A stretch of 64,000 nt of DNA from Candidatus Altimarinota bacterium (GCA_013350285.1 JAAXWG010000003.1:1-64000); one strand, 5' to 3'. Counted from the first letter of the stretch, positions 33,575-44,178 are shown. Program-made: numbers and translations. The notes: generated by a model from the sequence alone, not told the origin.

Positions 33575-34378
33575 ATGTCTAATCCAGTGCAAGATCAAGA
33601 TGAAGATATTATTATTTTGTGAGATACAGATGATGGACTTGATATTGAAAATAGTGATATTTTATCAACTCAATGAGAAAAAAAGGAAGAAATTTTATGA
33701 AATTCTGAAAATATTCTTTCTCAAAATAATGAAACTTCTATTCCTTTAGTATCTCCAGTTACAGAAGTATCAAAAGAAGATAATCTTTTTGATTTTTGAA
33801 TTGATGAAAATAAAAATGAAGTAACTCAAGAAATAGATTCTCAAGCAAAAGCTAATGAAGAAAATGTTTTTTCTTGATTTGATTTAGATACAAAAAATCA
33901 AGAACAAGTTGTAGTATCCTCTCAAGAACAATTAAAAGAAGAATTAATTCAAGCTCAAACTCCAGCACAAGAAAGTGTTGTGAATTTTTTACAAGAAGAA
34001 AAAAAAGAAGAAGAAAATGATTTTTCTTTTTTGCAAGCTAATAGTGATACTTCATCATCTAGTGGAACAACAAGTACTCAATGAGATGATGATATGAATA
34101 CTATTTTGGAAGCGACTATTCAAAAATTAAAAGCAAGGCAAATTGCAATATCTGAAGAAAAAGATGAAAAAATCACACAAATAGATACAAGAAATGATAA
34201 AATTAAGACTCTAAAAGAGGAAGTAAGTGATTTAAAAGATAATGTTGAAGCACTTGATACAGAAAATCAAAAAATAGATGCAAATATTGCAACTTTAGAA
34301 AAAATGAAGCTTGGAGAAGTAAATATTATTGCAGAAGAAGGAGCTAAGAAAAGAGTAGCAAGAGCAAAAGCAGTATAA
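33575..34378 (+). CDS. acidic coiled-coil protein of unknown function
   Basis: 267 residues. The first ~170 residues are acidic and disordered with repeated short motifs (LFDFGIDE, VFSGFDLD, NDFSFLQ), then a helical coiled coil (LEATIQKLKARQIAIS...IATLEKMKLGEVN) and a basic tail (KKRVARAKAV). No signal peptide, so likely cytoplasmic. Followed at once by a strong terminator, so it may be monocistronic. Not recognised; it could be a nucleoid or scaffold protein, but nothing shows this. Confidence 0.7.
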
Positions 34379-34383
34379 AGAGA

Positions 34384-34431
34384 AAACACTAAAAATAAGC
34401 CAAACGAAAGTTTGGCTTATTTTTAGTGTTT
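34384..34431. terminator. perfect 22-bp hairpin terminator, bidirectional
   Basis: AAACACTAAAAATAAGCCAAAC, GAAA tetraloop, then an exact reverse complement. It sits 5 bases after the coiled-coil gene stop and 10 bases from the convergent gene stop, so it can serve both. Confidence 0.9.
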
Positions 34432-34441
34432 AGGAAATTTT

Positions 34442-35440
34442 TTATGATTTCTTATCAATACTTTCACTTTTTCAAGGGTGTCTTGATTGTGTAAAATCCA
34501 TAGAAAATATAAAATTTTCTTCTCATCAATCCCATTTTTCATATAAAGGAATTGAAAAAATATCCTTTTCTTCTATATAATTGAGTTTTAAAAAATATTT
34601 TTTTCAATTAAAATTTATAACTTTTGTTTTTACAGACTCAAAGTTATTTTCTAATCATAAGAGAAAATAATTTGTCATTTGTGGTAAAAAATGATTTATC
34701 AATTCAAAAATTTCTTTTATTTCTTGCTCTAAAAATTGATTTGGTCATCATTCTGAATATCAATTATCTTTCCATTTTTTATATGCATCTCAAAATATTT
34801 TCTTTTTTTCTTTATAAGCTTTACTGATAGCTCAATTTACTGAAAGCATAGCTAACATATTTGGTTGAATTTTAGCTGATAAATCTTCTATTGTTTTTTT
34901 ATCTCATTTTTCCAATTTATTCCTTAGTTCAATCATTTTTTGTACCTTTTTTTCTATAAAATTATAATTCCAAGTTGTGAGCTGAGTCCAAAAATTTATA
35001 GGTTTTCAATTATGATTTATGTTAAAAATAAAATCGGTTGCTAACTTATTATCTAAAATTGTATCTCACATTAAAACATAATTTATTTTACTTTTATCAA
35101 TATTTCTTAGCAAAAAATCTACTATGAAATATTCAAAGAATTTAGGATCATTTAAGTTTTTTTCAAATACTCCTTCTATTTTTCATTTTACTTCACTTAT
35201 AATTAATGGCATTTTCTTTTTTGCTTCATTTAAATCAAAATTTGTTGTAATAAACTTAGTTGCAAGTATTTTATGCTTTAATCTTATATCATCAATATCT
35301 TTTATTCAACATAAAATTCACCAAACGAGTAATGATACTTCATCAAAAGCTCATTTTCAGTGTGGAAAATTAAATATTAAGTCACTTGGATTTTTATTAT
35401 TTAAATATGATAAAAATTTTTGTATTTCTGATTTTAACAT
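34442..35440 (-). CDS. protein of unknown function, 332 residues
   Basis: Continuous in code 25 from ATG 35440. Soluble, mixed charge, aromatic-rich (NFWTQLTTWNYNF, AYKKWKDNGYSEGG). No membrane segment, no metal-binding cluster. The C-terminal end contains FSMDFTQSRHPGKSESIDKKS. It stands alone between the hairpin terminator and the ileS terminator. I cannot assign a family. Confidence 0.6.
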
Positions 35441-35525
35441 TTGGTGTTTTTAATTTAGGTAATTCTATTGATAGTTATTATAAAATAATAATTCAAATAA
35501 TCAACTTTATTTTCTCATAAAAAAC

Positions 35526-35557
35526 AAAAAAGAGCAAGTTTTTCTTGCTCTTTTTTT
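35526..35557 (-). terminator. hairpin terminator downstream of ileS
   Basis: AAAAAAGAGCAAG-ttttt-CTTGCTCTTTTTT, a 13-bp perfect stem followed by T on the minus strand, 11 bases after the ileS stop. Confidence 0.85.
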
Positions 35558-35567
35558 AAAAAATACT

Positions 35568-38500
35568 TTACCTTTTCAATTTTATTACTATTTTTCTTTC
35601 TTCTAGTTCAATATTTTTTTCAATATCTGGATTTTTGATATTTTCTACAAGACTTGAGAGAGTTTCAGCTTGAATATAATCTCAGAAATTTTTTATTACA
35701 TCTTCCAAATTTTCTCATTTGAGACAAAGTTGTATTCTATCACTTACTTCAAAACTTGCTTCTTTTCTCGCTTCTTGAATTTGTCTCACTATATCCCTTG
35801 CAATTCCTTCTTGAATAAGTTCAGGAGTGAGATTTTTATCAAGAGCAATAACCATACCAAATCAAGCTTCTATATCAAATGAAGAATCTCCTGCTTCAAA
35901 AGCAATTTCATACTCATCTTTTTCAAGTATAAAATTAGCTACCTTTACCTTTCCATCTTCAAGTTCTTCAAAGTTTCATGATTTTGCTTCATTCATGATA
36001 AATTTTACATCTTGTCCAAATTTTGGTCCTATGAGTCTCGCATTTGGTTTACAAATCTTTTTTGCTATTTTATCTGAATTATCAAGAATAATAAGCTCTT
36101 TTACATTGAGTTCATCTTTTATGATATCACAATAATAATCTTCTAATTTTTCTCAAATAGTTGCCGAAGAAAGAGCTTGTCTTACTCTCAAATTATTTCT
36201 TTGTCTCCAAGCAAGTCCGAGATTTACAAGTTGAGCAGTTTTATCAAATTGGGAATTTATATCTTCATTTATAAAAATATTTATACTTTTTGGAAAACTA
36301 TCAAGATGTACTGATTTTTTATTTGTCAGATTTCTATAAATATGTTCTGAAACAAAAGGCATAAATGGAGCAATAATTTTACAAAGAGTTACAAGAACTT
36401 CATAGAGAGTCTCATAAGCTTGAAGTTTATCATTATCATTTTCTGATTTCCAAAATCTTTTTCTACTTCTTCTGATATACCAATTTGTAAGATTATCCAT
36501 AAATTTTATGATTGGTCTTGTTGCTTCCGCAATTGTGTAATTATCCATCCCTTGTTCTACTTCTTTTATGAGACTATGAAGTTCTCAGATAATCCATTTA
36601 TCAAGAATATTTTCTCTTCCAAGAGTTGGAAGTTTTGTAATTTTTGTATTTTCAAGACTTGGCATTTCATAAAAAGCTTCATCTTGGCTCATATTATTAA
36701 GTTTTTTAAGTATTGGTCTAATACTTCATGCATGGGCAACTATAAGTATATTTTTTCACTTGTATTTTTCTTGAATTTCTTCAAATATTTCAAGTACTCT
36801 TTTTTCAAATTCTTCAACACTTTCTATCTTATTATTATTTTTATCTCTAAAAAATTTTCTAAATTCAGTATTATTTTTGAGATTAAATTCTTTTTTGAGT
36901 TCTTCTCTTCCTTTTCATTTAAGTACTCCACTATCTTGATCTCTTAGTCTCTTATCTTGTATTATTTCTCAAGTATATCCTATTTCTTCTGCTATTATTT
37001 TTGCTGTATCATAAGCTCTTGAAAGATGAGAAGAAATAATAATATCTATTTTTTCATTTTTGAGATTAAATAGTTTTCCTATTTCGTGAGCTTGTTTGAT
37101 TCATTTTTCATTGAGAGGAGTATCATTATCCCCCCCATTCATTATATCATTTTTATTATTATCAGTTTGTCCGTGGCGACAATAATAAATATTTCATTTT
37201 TCAGGACTCCATTTATCTATATTTGCATAAGTGGTGAAAAAACTATAAGTATTCCAAAGTGGAAGAATAATTTTTTTTACGACTTCTTCTACTCACGATT
37301 CACTAAATCTCAAATCTTGAGCTTCTACAACAGGAGAATTCATAAGATAAAATCTCATAGCATCAGCTCAATATTTGTTAAATATTATTTCTGGTTCAGG
37401 ATAATTATTGAGTCTCTTACTCATTTTTTTTCCATCTTCTGCAAGGACAATTCCATTGACAATACAATTTAAAAAAGGAGTATTATCAAAAAGTGCCGTT
37501 CCAAGAATAAGCAAAGTATAAAACCATCCTCTTGTTTGATCAAGTCCTTCAGCGATAAAATCAGCAGGGAATTTAAAACCTCATCCCCTCGCCCCTTCTC
37601 CTGAAAGAGAAGGGGAATTTAGTTCTTCTCCTTTAGGAGAGCTTAGGAGAGGATAATCAAAAGGATAATGTTTGCTTGCATAGGGCATAGATCCACTTTC
37701 AAACCAACAATCAAGAACTTCAGGAATTCTTTGGAGAGGAGCTCAGTTTTTTATGATTCATTCTATGACTTTACATTCTTTTACATTAAAATGTCCATAT
37801 CAATTTGTTTCAATAAGATTTGCATTTATTTTTTGAGCTAATTCTTTTCATTCTTTATCTCAAGCAACAGAGTCATCTTTTGATACTACAACAGTAATTT
37901 CTTTTACAAAATTTTTTATTTCCTCAAAATTGTGTTTCATTTCTGAATAAAATGAAATTATTTCTTTTCTTCCACTTCAGCTTATGCTAGGAGCAACAAG
38001 GATAAGTCTATCAAGCTTTATTTTGTGTTCAATAATATACTCCATAGCAACTCTTCCACCCATAGAATGAGCAATTATAGTGTTATATTTTTCTAATCAA
38101 ATTTCATCAAGTTTTTTCTCCCAGTTTTTGTAATTGATTTTTTCTCAAGACTCAAATTTTGGAGCATCAAAATTTATTCCTTCTTTTTCAAGATTTATCT
38201 TTGTTCATAAAATGAAATCTATTACATTTTCGCTTCTCAAAAATCCGTGAATTCCAAGCACATTTTTTACTTCAAGAGATTTTTCTTCTCATTTTATAAG
38301 TATTTCATCAACAAAATGTTTATGGAGGTCTACTTCTTTTCCAGTGTTTGAGTAAACATAATTTTTTGAAATCATTGAACGAGCATCTTCGATCCTATTT
38401 GAAGGATAAAAATCTTTATTTAATTCTCTTTTTATTTCAAATCAAAGTATATGAGAAAGCATATTGTAAATTGGGTCTCAATGACTTACAATTACAATTG

Positions 38501-40469
38501 TTTTTCCTCTATTTTTTTCAATTATATCTTTGTAGGCATGAATCATTCTTCCAGACATTTCTTCATAAGTTTCACCATTTCATCATATTTTTTCGTTTTT
38601 ATTTTCTCTAAAATATTTCCAATCAACATCCTTTCATTCTAAGTTTCATAAACTTACTTCTCTCAATCAATCCTCCGTTTTTATTTCAATATTTAATGTA
38701 TCTGAAAGAGGTCTTATTGTATCAAGACATCTACTTAATGGAGAGGAATAAATAATATCTATTGCTTCATTTTCGAGCAATTCTTTTATTTTTTCGGCTT
38801 GTCTTTTTCATAATTCACTTAATTGAGCCTTTCAAAGGCTATCTTGTAATCATTTTTCATTGTAATCAGTTCTTCCATGTCTTACCAAAATGACTTTTGT
38901 AATTTGTCCAAAATCTCTGTTTTTTTGATAAAGTTCCTCTATACTTCCAATACAAACTTCTTGTTTTTTATCTTTAGATTGCCATACAGGAATAGCTGAG
39001 CCCCAATATCTATTTCTTGAAATATTCCAATCACGAGCTCACTCAAGCCATTTTCCAAATCTTCCTTCTTTTATCAGTTCTGGCACCCAATGGATTTTTG
39101 CATTGTTTGCAAGCATTTTTTCTCTTATCTTTTCTACGGCAACATACCAAGCAGAAATTGCTCTATAAATAAGTGGAGTATCACATCTCCAGCAATGTGG
39201 ATAAGAGTGGTTTATCGTTGCAATATGCAAAGCAACTTTTCTTTCTTTGAGTTCGAGTAAAACGGATTCGTTAATATCACTAATAGAAAATCCATTTTTA
39301 TCAAGGAGATTATAAGTTTTTCCACTATCATCAATATGCATAAAAAATCCAAGATCTTCCTTTTCTCCGATAATATTATCATCTTCTCCGTATGCAGGAG
39401 CTATATGGACGATACCGGTTCCTGTTTCGGTTGTTACATGATGACCAATTACTACAGACCAAGTATTTTTTCCTAGATATATATTTGTACCTAAATCTTT
39501 TCACATATCATTGAATTGCACCTCAAAATCAGGGAAGACTGGTTCGTATTTTATCCCAACAAGACAAGCTCATTTATATTCTCTGAGGATTTTGTAAGAG
39601 TCGGTTTCTTCGCCTCCTTCTGAGACCGGTCTTTCTGAGTTAAGACCGGTCTCTTTTGATTTAAAATAATCTTTTACTTTTTCACGAGCAAGAATATAGG
39701 TATCTCCATTTGTTTTATCAAGTAGTTCTACATAAGTGATATCTTCTCCAACTGCAAGCCCAAGATTTGCATACAAAGTCCAAGGAGTGGTCGTCCAAGC
39801 AAGAATATATTTGTTTTCACTTCAAGCTACTTTAAATTTTACCGTAACGGTTTTACTTTGTTTATCTTTGTAGCCTTGATTTACTTCAAAGTTTGAAAGA
39901 GGAGTGCTACAACGAGGACAATATGGCACAACTCTATGCCCTTCATAAATAAGACCTTTATCATAAATAGTTTTATAAGTCCACCAAACAGATTCCATAA
40001 AATCAGTATCCATCGTTTTATAATCATTATCCATATCCACCCATCTTCCCATTCTTTCAACAGTTTTTCTCCATTCATCCACATATCAAAAAACATTTGC
40101 TCTACAAGTTTCATTGAAATTATAGACTCAAATATTATTTTCTATATCATCTTTTCCACTTATTTCAAGCTTTTTTTCCACGATATTTTCTATAGGAAGT
40201 CCATGACAATCCCATCCGAAGTTTCTTTCTACTTTTTTCCCTTTCATTGTCTGGTATCTTGGGATGACATCTTTTATTGTTCATCATACGAGATGACCAT
40301 AATGTGGAGTTCCAGTAGCAAAAGGAGGACCATCATAAAATTTGAATTCTTCGCAATCTTTTCTTGTTTCTATAGAAGCCTTGAAAATATCATTTTCTTT
40401 CCAGTATTTTAATACTTCTTCTTCTAATTTTGGAAAACTTTGTTTTTGGTTTACTTTTGGAAATGTCAT
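35568..40469 (-). CDS. ileS: isoleucyl-tRNA synthetase with three inserted domains
   Basis: 1633 residues, about 590 more than usual. Core landmarks in order: HYGH (the HIGH motif, ~56), CHGLPIE, WTTTPWT, the CP1 editing region, [69 protein letters not shown] (~1015), and an anticodon-binding region with [11 protein letters not shown]. Inserted are a histidine phosphatase (~519-700, RHG near 530), an RBBP9-like alpha/beta hydrolase (HSMGG, ~725-880), and a second histidine phosphatase (~1095-1260, RHGQTD). Two further inserts are palindromic DNA elements. The reading frame was followed without a stop through the insertions. Attaches Ile to tRNA-Ile. Confidence 0.93.
36690..37195 (-). other. 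histidine-phosphatase domain 2 inside ileS
   Basis: Sense reading gives [51 protein letters not shown] and LIVAHAGSIRPIL. These hold the RHG catalytic motif, the second catalytic His (VAHAGS) and the SRAYDTA segment of the histidine phosphatase superfamily. It lies between YANIDKW and LDKWIIGELHSL, words that abut in ordinary IleS. Confidence 0.88.
37578..37652 (-). repeat. in-frame palindromic element in ileS, catalytic side
   Basis: Two imperfect hairpins (CCCCTTCTC-ctgaaa-GAGAAGGGG and CTCCT-ttagg type) encode about 25 residues, [21 protein letters not shown], between the HYPFDYP and FKFPADFI words that frame the catalytic core. GC-richer than its surroundings. Confidence 0.7.
37850..38270 (-). 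other. RBBP9-like alpha/beta hydrolase domain inside ileS
   Basis: Sense reading: [26 protein letters not shown] (nucleophile elbow G/H-x-S-x-G), [16 protein letters not shown] (Asp region) and [10 protein letters not shown] (His). Ser, Asp and His of the triad are all in place. It is inserted between [10 protein letters not shown] and [10 protein letters not shown]. Confidence 0.85.
38395..38915 (-). other. histidine-phosphatase domain 1 inside ileS
   Basis: Sense reading: [64 protein letters not shown]. The RHG and SHG catalytic histidines and the GxE region are present. It is inserted between GSIEELYQ and [12 protein letters not shown]. Confidence 0.88.
39610..39658 (-). repeat. in-frame AGACCGGTCT element in the ileS editing region
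   Basis: Two copies of AGACCGGTCT flank a short loop (GAGACCGGTCTTTCTGAGTTAAGACCGGTCTC), encoding about 17 residues ([16 protein letters not shown]) in the CP1 editing domain. The same decamer occurs in the Cys-rich genes at 1,400, 15,620 and 15,700. Confidence 0.75.
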
Positions 40470-40493
40470 AGTGGTTAGTTGTTAGTGGGTAAA
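40450..40493 (-). repeat. 5' leader repeat, copy at ileS start
   Basis: On the minus strand: CCCACTAACAACTAACCACT directly before ATG, and the first codons MTFPKV. Nearly identical to 42253-42297 at the start of the NYN gene. Confidence 0.8.
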
Positions 40494-40503
40494 GGTTGGT
40501 AAA

Positions 40504-41436
40504 TTATTTATTTAGTTTATCGTAAGTTTGCTTTATTAACTCTTTCATTATTAACAAGTCTTTGTCATTTTTTATTTTTATTATTAAAAAATCTTGTTTT
40601 GTAGAAGTTGTTCTATCATATTCAAAGTCTAATTTTTTTTCGCTATTTATTCAATAAATATCTTCTCATTTCTTTAAATGTAGCCGTATACTTAAATATC
40701 ATTTTCATATGATTATATCTAAAAAATTTTTTCTATTTGCTCTAAAAGTTATATATTTTTTTCTATATACAATGTCAATACTATTATTTATTGATATTGT
40801 AAAATTTTTAAACTCTTCATATATATCAATTATGTTTTTATCTTTACTGGATATATGATAATTTTCATCGTAAGTTTGTATTTCCTTATTTACTTCTTTA
40901 AATTCTGTTTCAAGTTTTGTAATTGTTTTTATGCTTTCTGTTGTATTTGTCGCTAAAATAGAATTATAAATAATTGTTCAATTATTAAATTGTTTCATTT
41001 CATAGAGTTCTATAGGTAAATCCTTGAAATTTATTGATTCTTTTTGGTATCTCGTAAAAGAGTCAGCTATAAAAATTACTTTACTTTGAGACCAATCCAT
41101 ACTTCCCATATCTATAAATTTATTTCTTTTTTTTCATAATTCGTGGACAAAGTTCGCTTTGTTATTTAAAAGCATTGATAAATATGAAAATCATTGATCT
41201 ATAACAGAATAACTACTTCATCTTTTAAATTCAATTATTACAAAACAGTTATTTTCATTATCAAAAGCCAAAGTATCAATTCTGAGATTATTTAAGGAAA
41301 ATTCACTTTTTATAAATTCTAGTCAAAATATATTTTCCAAATTATGTTCTGTAAGTTCCTGCATTTCTTTTTCTAATTTAAATCAAATTTCTTTTACTTG
41401 TTCTAATTTTCAAGATTTATTGGTGTAAAGTTGCAT
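40504..41436 (-). CDS. DUF5655-like protein with PD-(D/E)XK nuclease-like core
   Basis: 310 residues. N-terminal part ends in FGLEFIKSEFSLNNLRIDTLAFDNENNCFVIIEFKRGSS: Asp in RIDTLAFD and Glu-Lys in IIEFKR match the D...E-x-K arrangement of PD-(D/E)XK nucleases. The C-terminal ~120 residues (FKNFTISINNSIDIVYRKKYITFRAN) look like DUF5655. Such proteins are often part of defence or DNA processing, but no partner gene is nearby. Stop is 34 bases upstream of ileS. Confidence 0.65.
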
Positions 41437-41732
41437 AATTTATTATGTTAAAAATAAAATTTTTATTTATTAAATAGTTTTATCGTTTTAATGATTCTGA
41501 AATATCCCCCGGAGGATACTCTCTTGCTTCGCAATTCACCTTAAGTTCAGAATGACAGGAAAAGTGAATAACTTGAGCGAAAGGGAATAGTAGAGAAGAA
41601 AGAAAATATTTAGTTTAATGTCATTTCGGACGAGGAGGATATGAAAAATAAATTTGCTTTTTTGTCGTCTTTTAGATATTATGTAAAAGTCATCACGACA
41701 AGAAGTCACACCGACAGGTTTTGTCCTTAGGT
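41437..41732. other. 296-base spacer with mosaic repeat, no gene supported
   Basis: Contains the first copy of the mosaic intergenic repeat (ATTCTGAAA...AGAATGACAGG and TCATTTCGGACGAGGA) and a GTCATCACGACAAGAAGTCAC relic. The only reading frame across it is short and made of repeat; no homologous protein segment is visible. Confidence 0.6.
41454..41640. repeat. mosaic intergenic repeat, copy 1
   Basis: Starts AAATAGTTTTATCGTTTTAATGATTCTGAAA and ends TTTAGTTTAATGTCATTTCGGACGAGGA. Copies 2 (42966-43080) and 3 (44041-44173) share the same order of blocks with different centres. Confidence 0.7.
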
Positions 41733-42272
41733 TTAGGCTTCTTTTTTTGTGTATCATATTTTCTTTTTCAGATCAGGATGATTGAGAAAAGACAAATATT
41801 TATAAAACTTTTTTAGTAAAGATGAATATTTATTTTTGTCTGGAATAAGCATTTTAAATAATTTATTATTTTCTATTAAATATTCTATCAAACAATAAAA
41901 ATCCCCATCTCAACTGATAATAACGGCTTTTGAAAAATTTTTAAGCTCTATCATTGTATGTAATACAAGCTCTGAATCAACATTTCATTTTACATTTCAA
42001 TCTTTGAGTTCCAAGGTTGGTTTGAAAACTAAGATATATCAAAATTGTTGCAAAGATGTATATAAGCTTTGGTTTCAAGGAACATATCAAATAAATAAAA
42101 ATGCTTTTTCTACCTTGTATTTATCTTTTAAAAAAATCCTAAATCTTTTCCAATCAAGTTTCCATCACTGTGATATTATTGATAAATTCAAGTTTTGACT
42201 ATCAATAAAAGCATAATTATTTTTTCAAGATTTATGCGGATTTTGTTTTGTCTTTACTTTTGGAAAAGTCAT
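41733..42272 (-). CDS. NYN/PIN-like domain protein (LabA/DUF88 type)
   Basis: 179 residues. After a basic start, NYAFIDSQNLNLSI holds the NYN Asp and Asn; NVDSELVLHTMIEL and AVIISGDGDFYCLIEYL hold the remaining acidic residues of the PIN-like site. NYN proteins are predicted RNases. Its first codons (MTFPKV) and 5' leader are a copy of the ileS start, suggesting a promoter/leader capture. Downstream is a mosaic repeat spacer. Confidence 0.8.
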
Positions 42273-42297
42273 AGTGGTTAGTTGTTAGTGGGGTAAA
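42253..42297 (-). repeat. 5' leader repeat, copy at NYN gene start
   Basis: Same CACTAACAACTAACCACT-ATG leader and MTFPKV codons as ileS, with a few mismatches. The NYN gene overlaps the end of the neighbouring membrane protein gene region here. Confidence 0.8.
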
Positions 42298-42956
42298 TAT
42301 TTTAATTTTTCATCTGTTTTATTAATAGTTTCTTTCAATGCTTTAAATCAGTTATTTAGTTTTTTATAAATATTTTTTTCACTTTCATTTTTATTTTTTT
42401 CAAATATTTTAATCATTTCATCAGTATAATTTATAAAATAATCAATTTTTTCTTCTAAATATTTTCTTACTATTCCATCATATGTATAGAAAATTGAAAT
42501 TATCATTGTTATATTTTCTATATTATTTGATGTTAATTCATTTCTTAAAGTTAGATATATGATTTTTTTATTCCTATTATCAACTATATCCCAAATAAAA
42601 TCACTTATATATCACTTATTATAAAGTTTTATTCATAATTCTAAATTAGATATATCTTCTAAGTTAGATAATTTAAACTTAGTTAATTTATCAATCATTT
42701 CAATATCTTTATCTCTTTCATATTTTTTATATCAGTACCAAAAAGCGATTATTGCTCAAATAGTTGTAATAGCAAATTCTAAAGAAATAGTTTTTGGAGA
42801 ATAATTTATATTAAAGATATTGTTTATAATACAAAAAATTTGTTGGTAAAAAAACAAAAACAAAATTATTCCTATAATACTAAAAGAGATAAGAGTTATA
42901 TTTTGTAATAAAAAATTTTCTTTTTCTTCAATATATTCCTTTGTTTTTTCTTTCAT
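42285..42956 (-). CDS. small membrane protein with two helices, unknown
   Basis: 223 residues. Charged N-terminus (MKEKTKEYIEEKENF), two membrane helices in the first 90 residues (LISFSIIGIILFLFFYQQIF and SLEFAITTIGAIIAFWYWYG type), then a charged cytoplasmic helical part of about 130 residues. A longer open frame upstream runs into mosaic repeat, so the ATG at 42956 is chosen. Its stop lies 12 bases before the NYN start, inside the leader repeat. Confidence 0.65.
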
Positions 42957-42965
42957 AGTTTTTTT

Positions 42966-43080
42966 GTTATTAAATAGATTTTTTCGTTTTAATGATTCTG
43001 AAACGAGTTTAGAATGACAGAGTGAAATGGATAGCATGGAAGAAAATTATTTTAGTTTATTGTCATTTCGGACGAGGATT
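42966..43080. repeat. mosaic intergenic repeat, copy 2
   Basis: AAATAGATTTTTTCGTTTTAATGATTCTGAAACGAGTTTAGAATGACAG then TTTAGTTTATTGTCATTTCGGACGAGGA, flanking a 20-base variable part. The centre forms ATTCTGAAAC/GTTTAGAAT-type hairpin. Confidence 0.7.
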
Positions 43081-43480
43081 ATTTTATAAGTCAGTCGGTA
43101 TAAAGTCTTTCTAAAATTTCATTGTGGTTAAATGCAATTTTCAAGTTTCTTGTTTCTTCATAATTGTACCAAGCATATCAGTCAGATTCTGTTTCTTGGA
43201 TTTTTATCTTTCAGCTCCAGTTTCATAAAAATCTATGTGAGTGTATCATTTCTCAAGAATTTTCAACAATGCAGGTAAAGTAAATCTTTATAGGAATAAA
43301 ATCTAATCAGGTTTCTTCTTTTATTTCTCTTATAACCGTGTTTTCAGGAGTTTCTCATATTTCTCATTTTCATCATGGAACATTCCAGTGATGAGGAAAA
43401 GCTTTTGTATAATTACTTCTTTTTAGAAGTAAAATCCTTCAGTTCGTATCAATAATTATTCATATTCCAGCATTTCTCAT
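43079..43480 (-). CDS. Nudix hydrolase, small
   Basis: 133 residues. Nudix box in GGKGEIGETPENTVIREIKEETGL fits G-x5-E-x7-REUxEExGU, with three UGA glycines. Preceded by RNAGIGIIIDTNGRILLLKRS, followed by YFTCIVENSG. Hydrolyses a nucleoside diphosphate derivative; the substrate is not determinable. It starts 8 bases after the larger Nudix gene ends, so the two are probably cotranscribed. Confidence 0.88.
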
Positions 43481-43487
43481 AAATAGT

Positions 43488-44030
43488 TTAAAAGCTTGTA
43501 AAATTATTTGTTAATTTTTTTGCTCTTGTAAAAGCAACTTCTGTCCAAGGACAAAAAATTTCATTGTTATCAATCATTTGTTCAAAATTTTCAATACTTG
43601 TTTTTAATACTTGTATATCTTCTAAATCTTGTAAATTTTGTTTTTTTACTTCTTCGCAATCAATTCATACAAATAAATATATTTTTCAGTTGATATAGTT
43701 ATTGTGGTTATATTTTCAAAGATAAATAATTTTTTTTGCATTGTATCAAGTTTCTTCCATTAATTCTCTTTTTGCACATTCCATAGCTTTTTCTTGATTT
43801 TCCAAAGCTCCAGCAGGAATTCCAAATTGAAACTCTCACAATCAAAATCTATATTCGTTTAGATAAATTATTTCTTTGTTTTTGGTGAGAGGAAGAATAC
43901 AAGCAGAATCTATATTTTTTGAGTTTTCCATTGTTATAACACTTCCATTTTCTCCATCTTTTTCAAAAAAAGTTTGAAAAATTTTTCTAAATCAATTATC
44001 AATTATAAGTTTTTTTTTAAGTTCTTTCAT
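43488..44030 (-). CDS. Nudix hydrolase, ADP-ribose pyrophosphatase-like
   Basis: 180 residues. LNEYRFGLGEFQFGIPAGALENQEKAMECAKRELMEETGY is a NudF/ADP-ribose-type Nudix region with the family's GxPAG preceding the box. The N-terminal beta sheet (KKLIIDNGFRKIFQTFFE) and C-terminal strand complete it. Confidence 0.85.
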
Positions 44031-44040
44031 AATTTTTTTT

Positions 44041-44173
44041 AAAAGGTAAGTTAATTTTATAGATTCCTGCCTTTGCAGGAATGACAAGGAGTGAAAGGAA
44101 TGAAAAAGGAAATAAGGAATAACAAAAAGGCAAGAAATTAAAAATTTTAGTTTATTGTCGTTTCGGACGAGAG
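44041..44173. repeat. mosaic intergenic repeat, copy 3
   Basis: TAGATTCCTGCCTTTGCAGGAATGACAAGG (hairpin GATTCCTGC/GCAGGAAT) then TTTAGTTTATTGTCGTTTCGGACGAGAG. Same block order as copies 1 and 2. Confidence 0.65.
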
Positions 44174-44178
44174 TTTTT

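Noticed and set aside
34384-34431. Small RNA or palindromic coding element
   Set aside because: Perfect stem with GAAA loop right between two convergent stops fits a terminator better.
36690-38915. Inteins in ileS
   Set aside because: No N-terminal Cys/Ser splice block or C-terminal HN; the inserts are recognisable phosphatase and hydrolase folds.
41536-41757. Minus-strand frame of 73 codons in the spacer
   Set aside because: Built from mosaic repeat and the end of the NYN gene; no start signal or protein motif.
42957-43037. N-terminal extension of the two-helix membrane protein
   Set aside because: The extension translates the mosaic repeat (HSKLVSES), so ATG 42956 is preferred.
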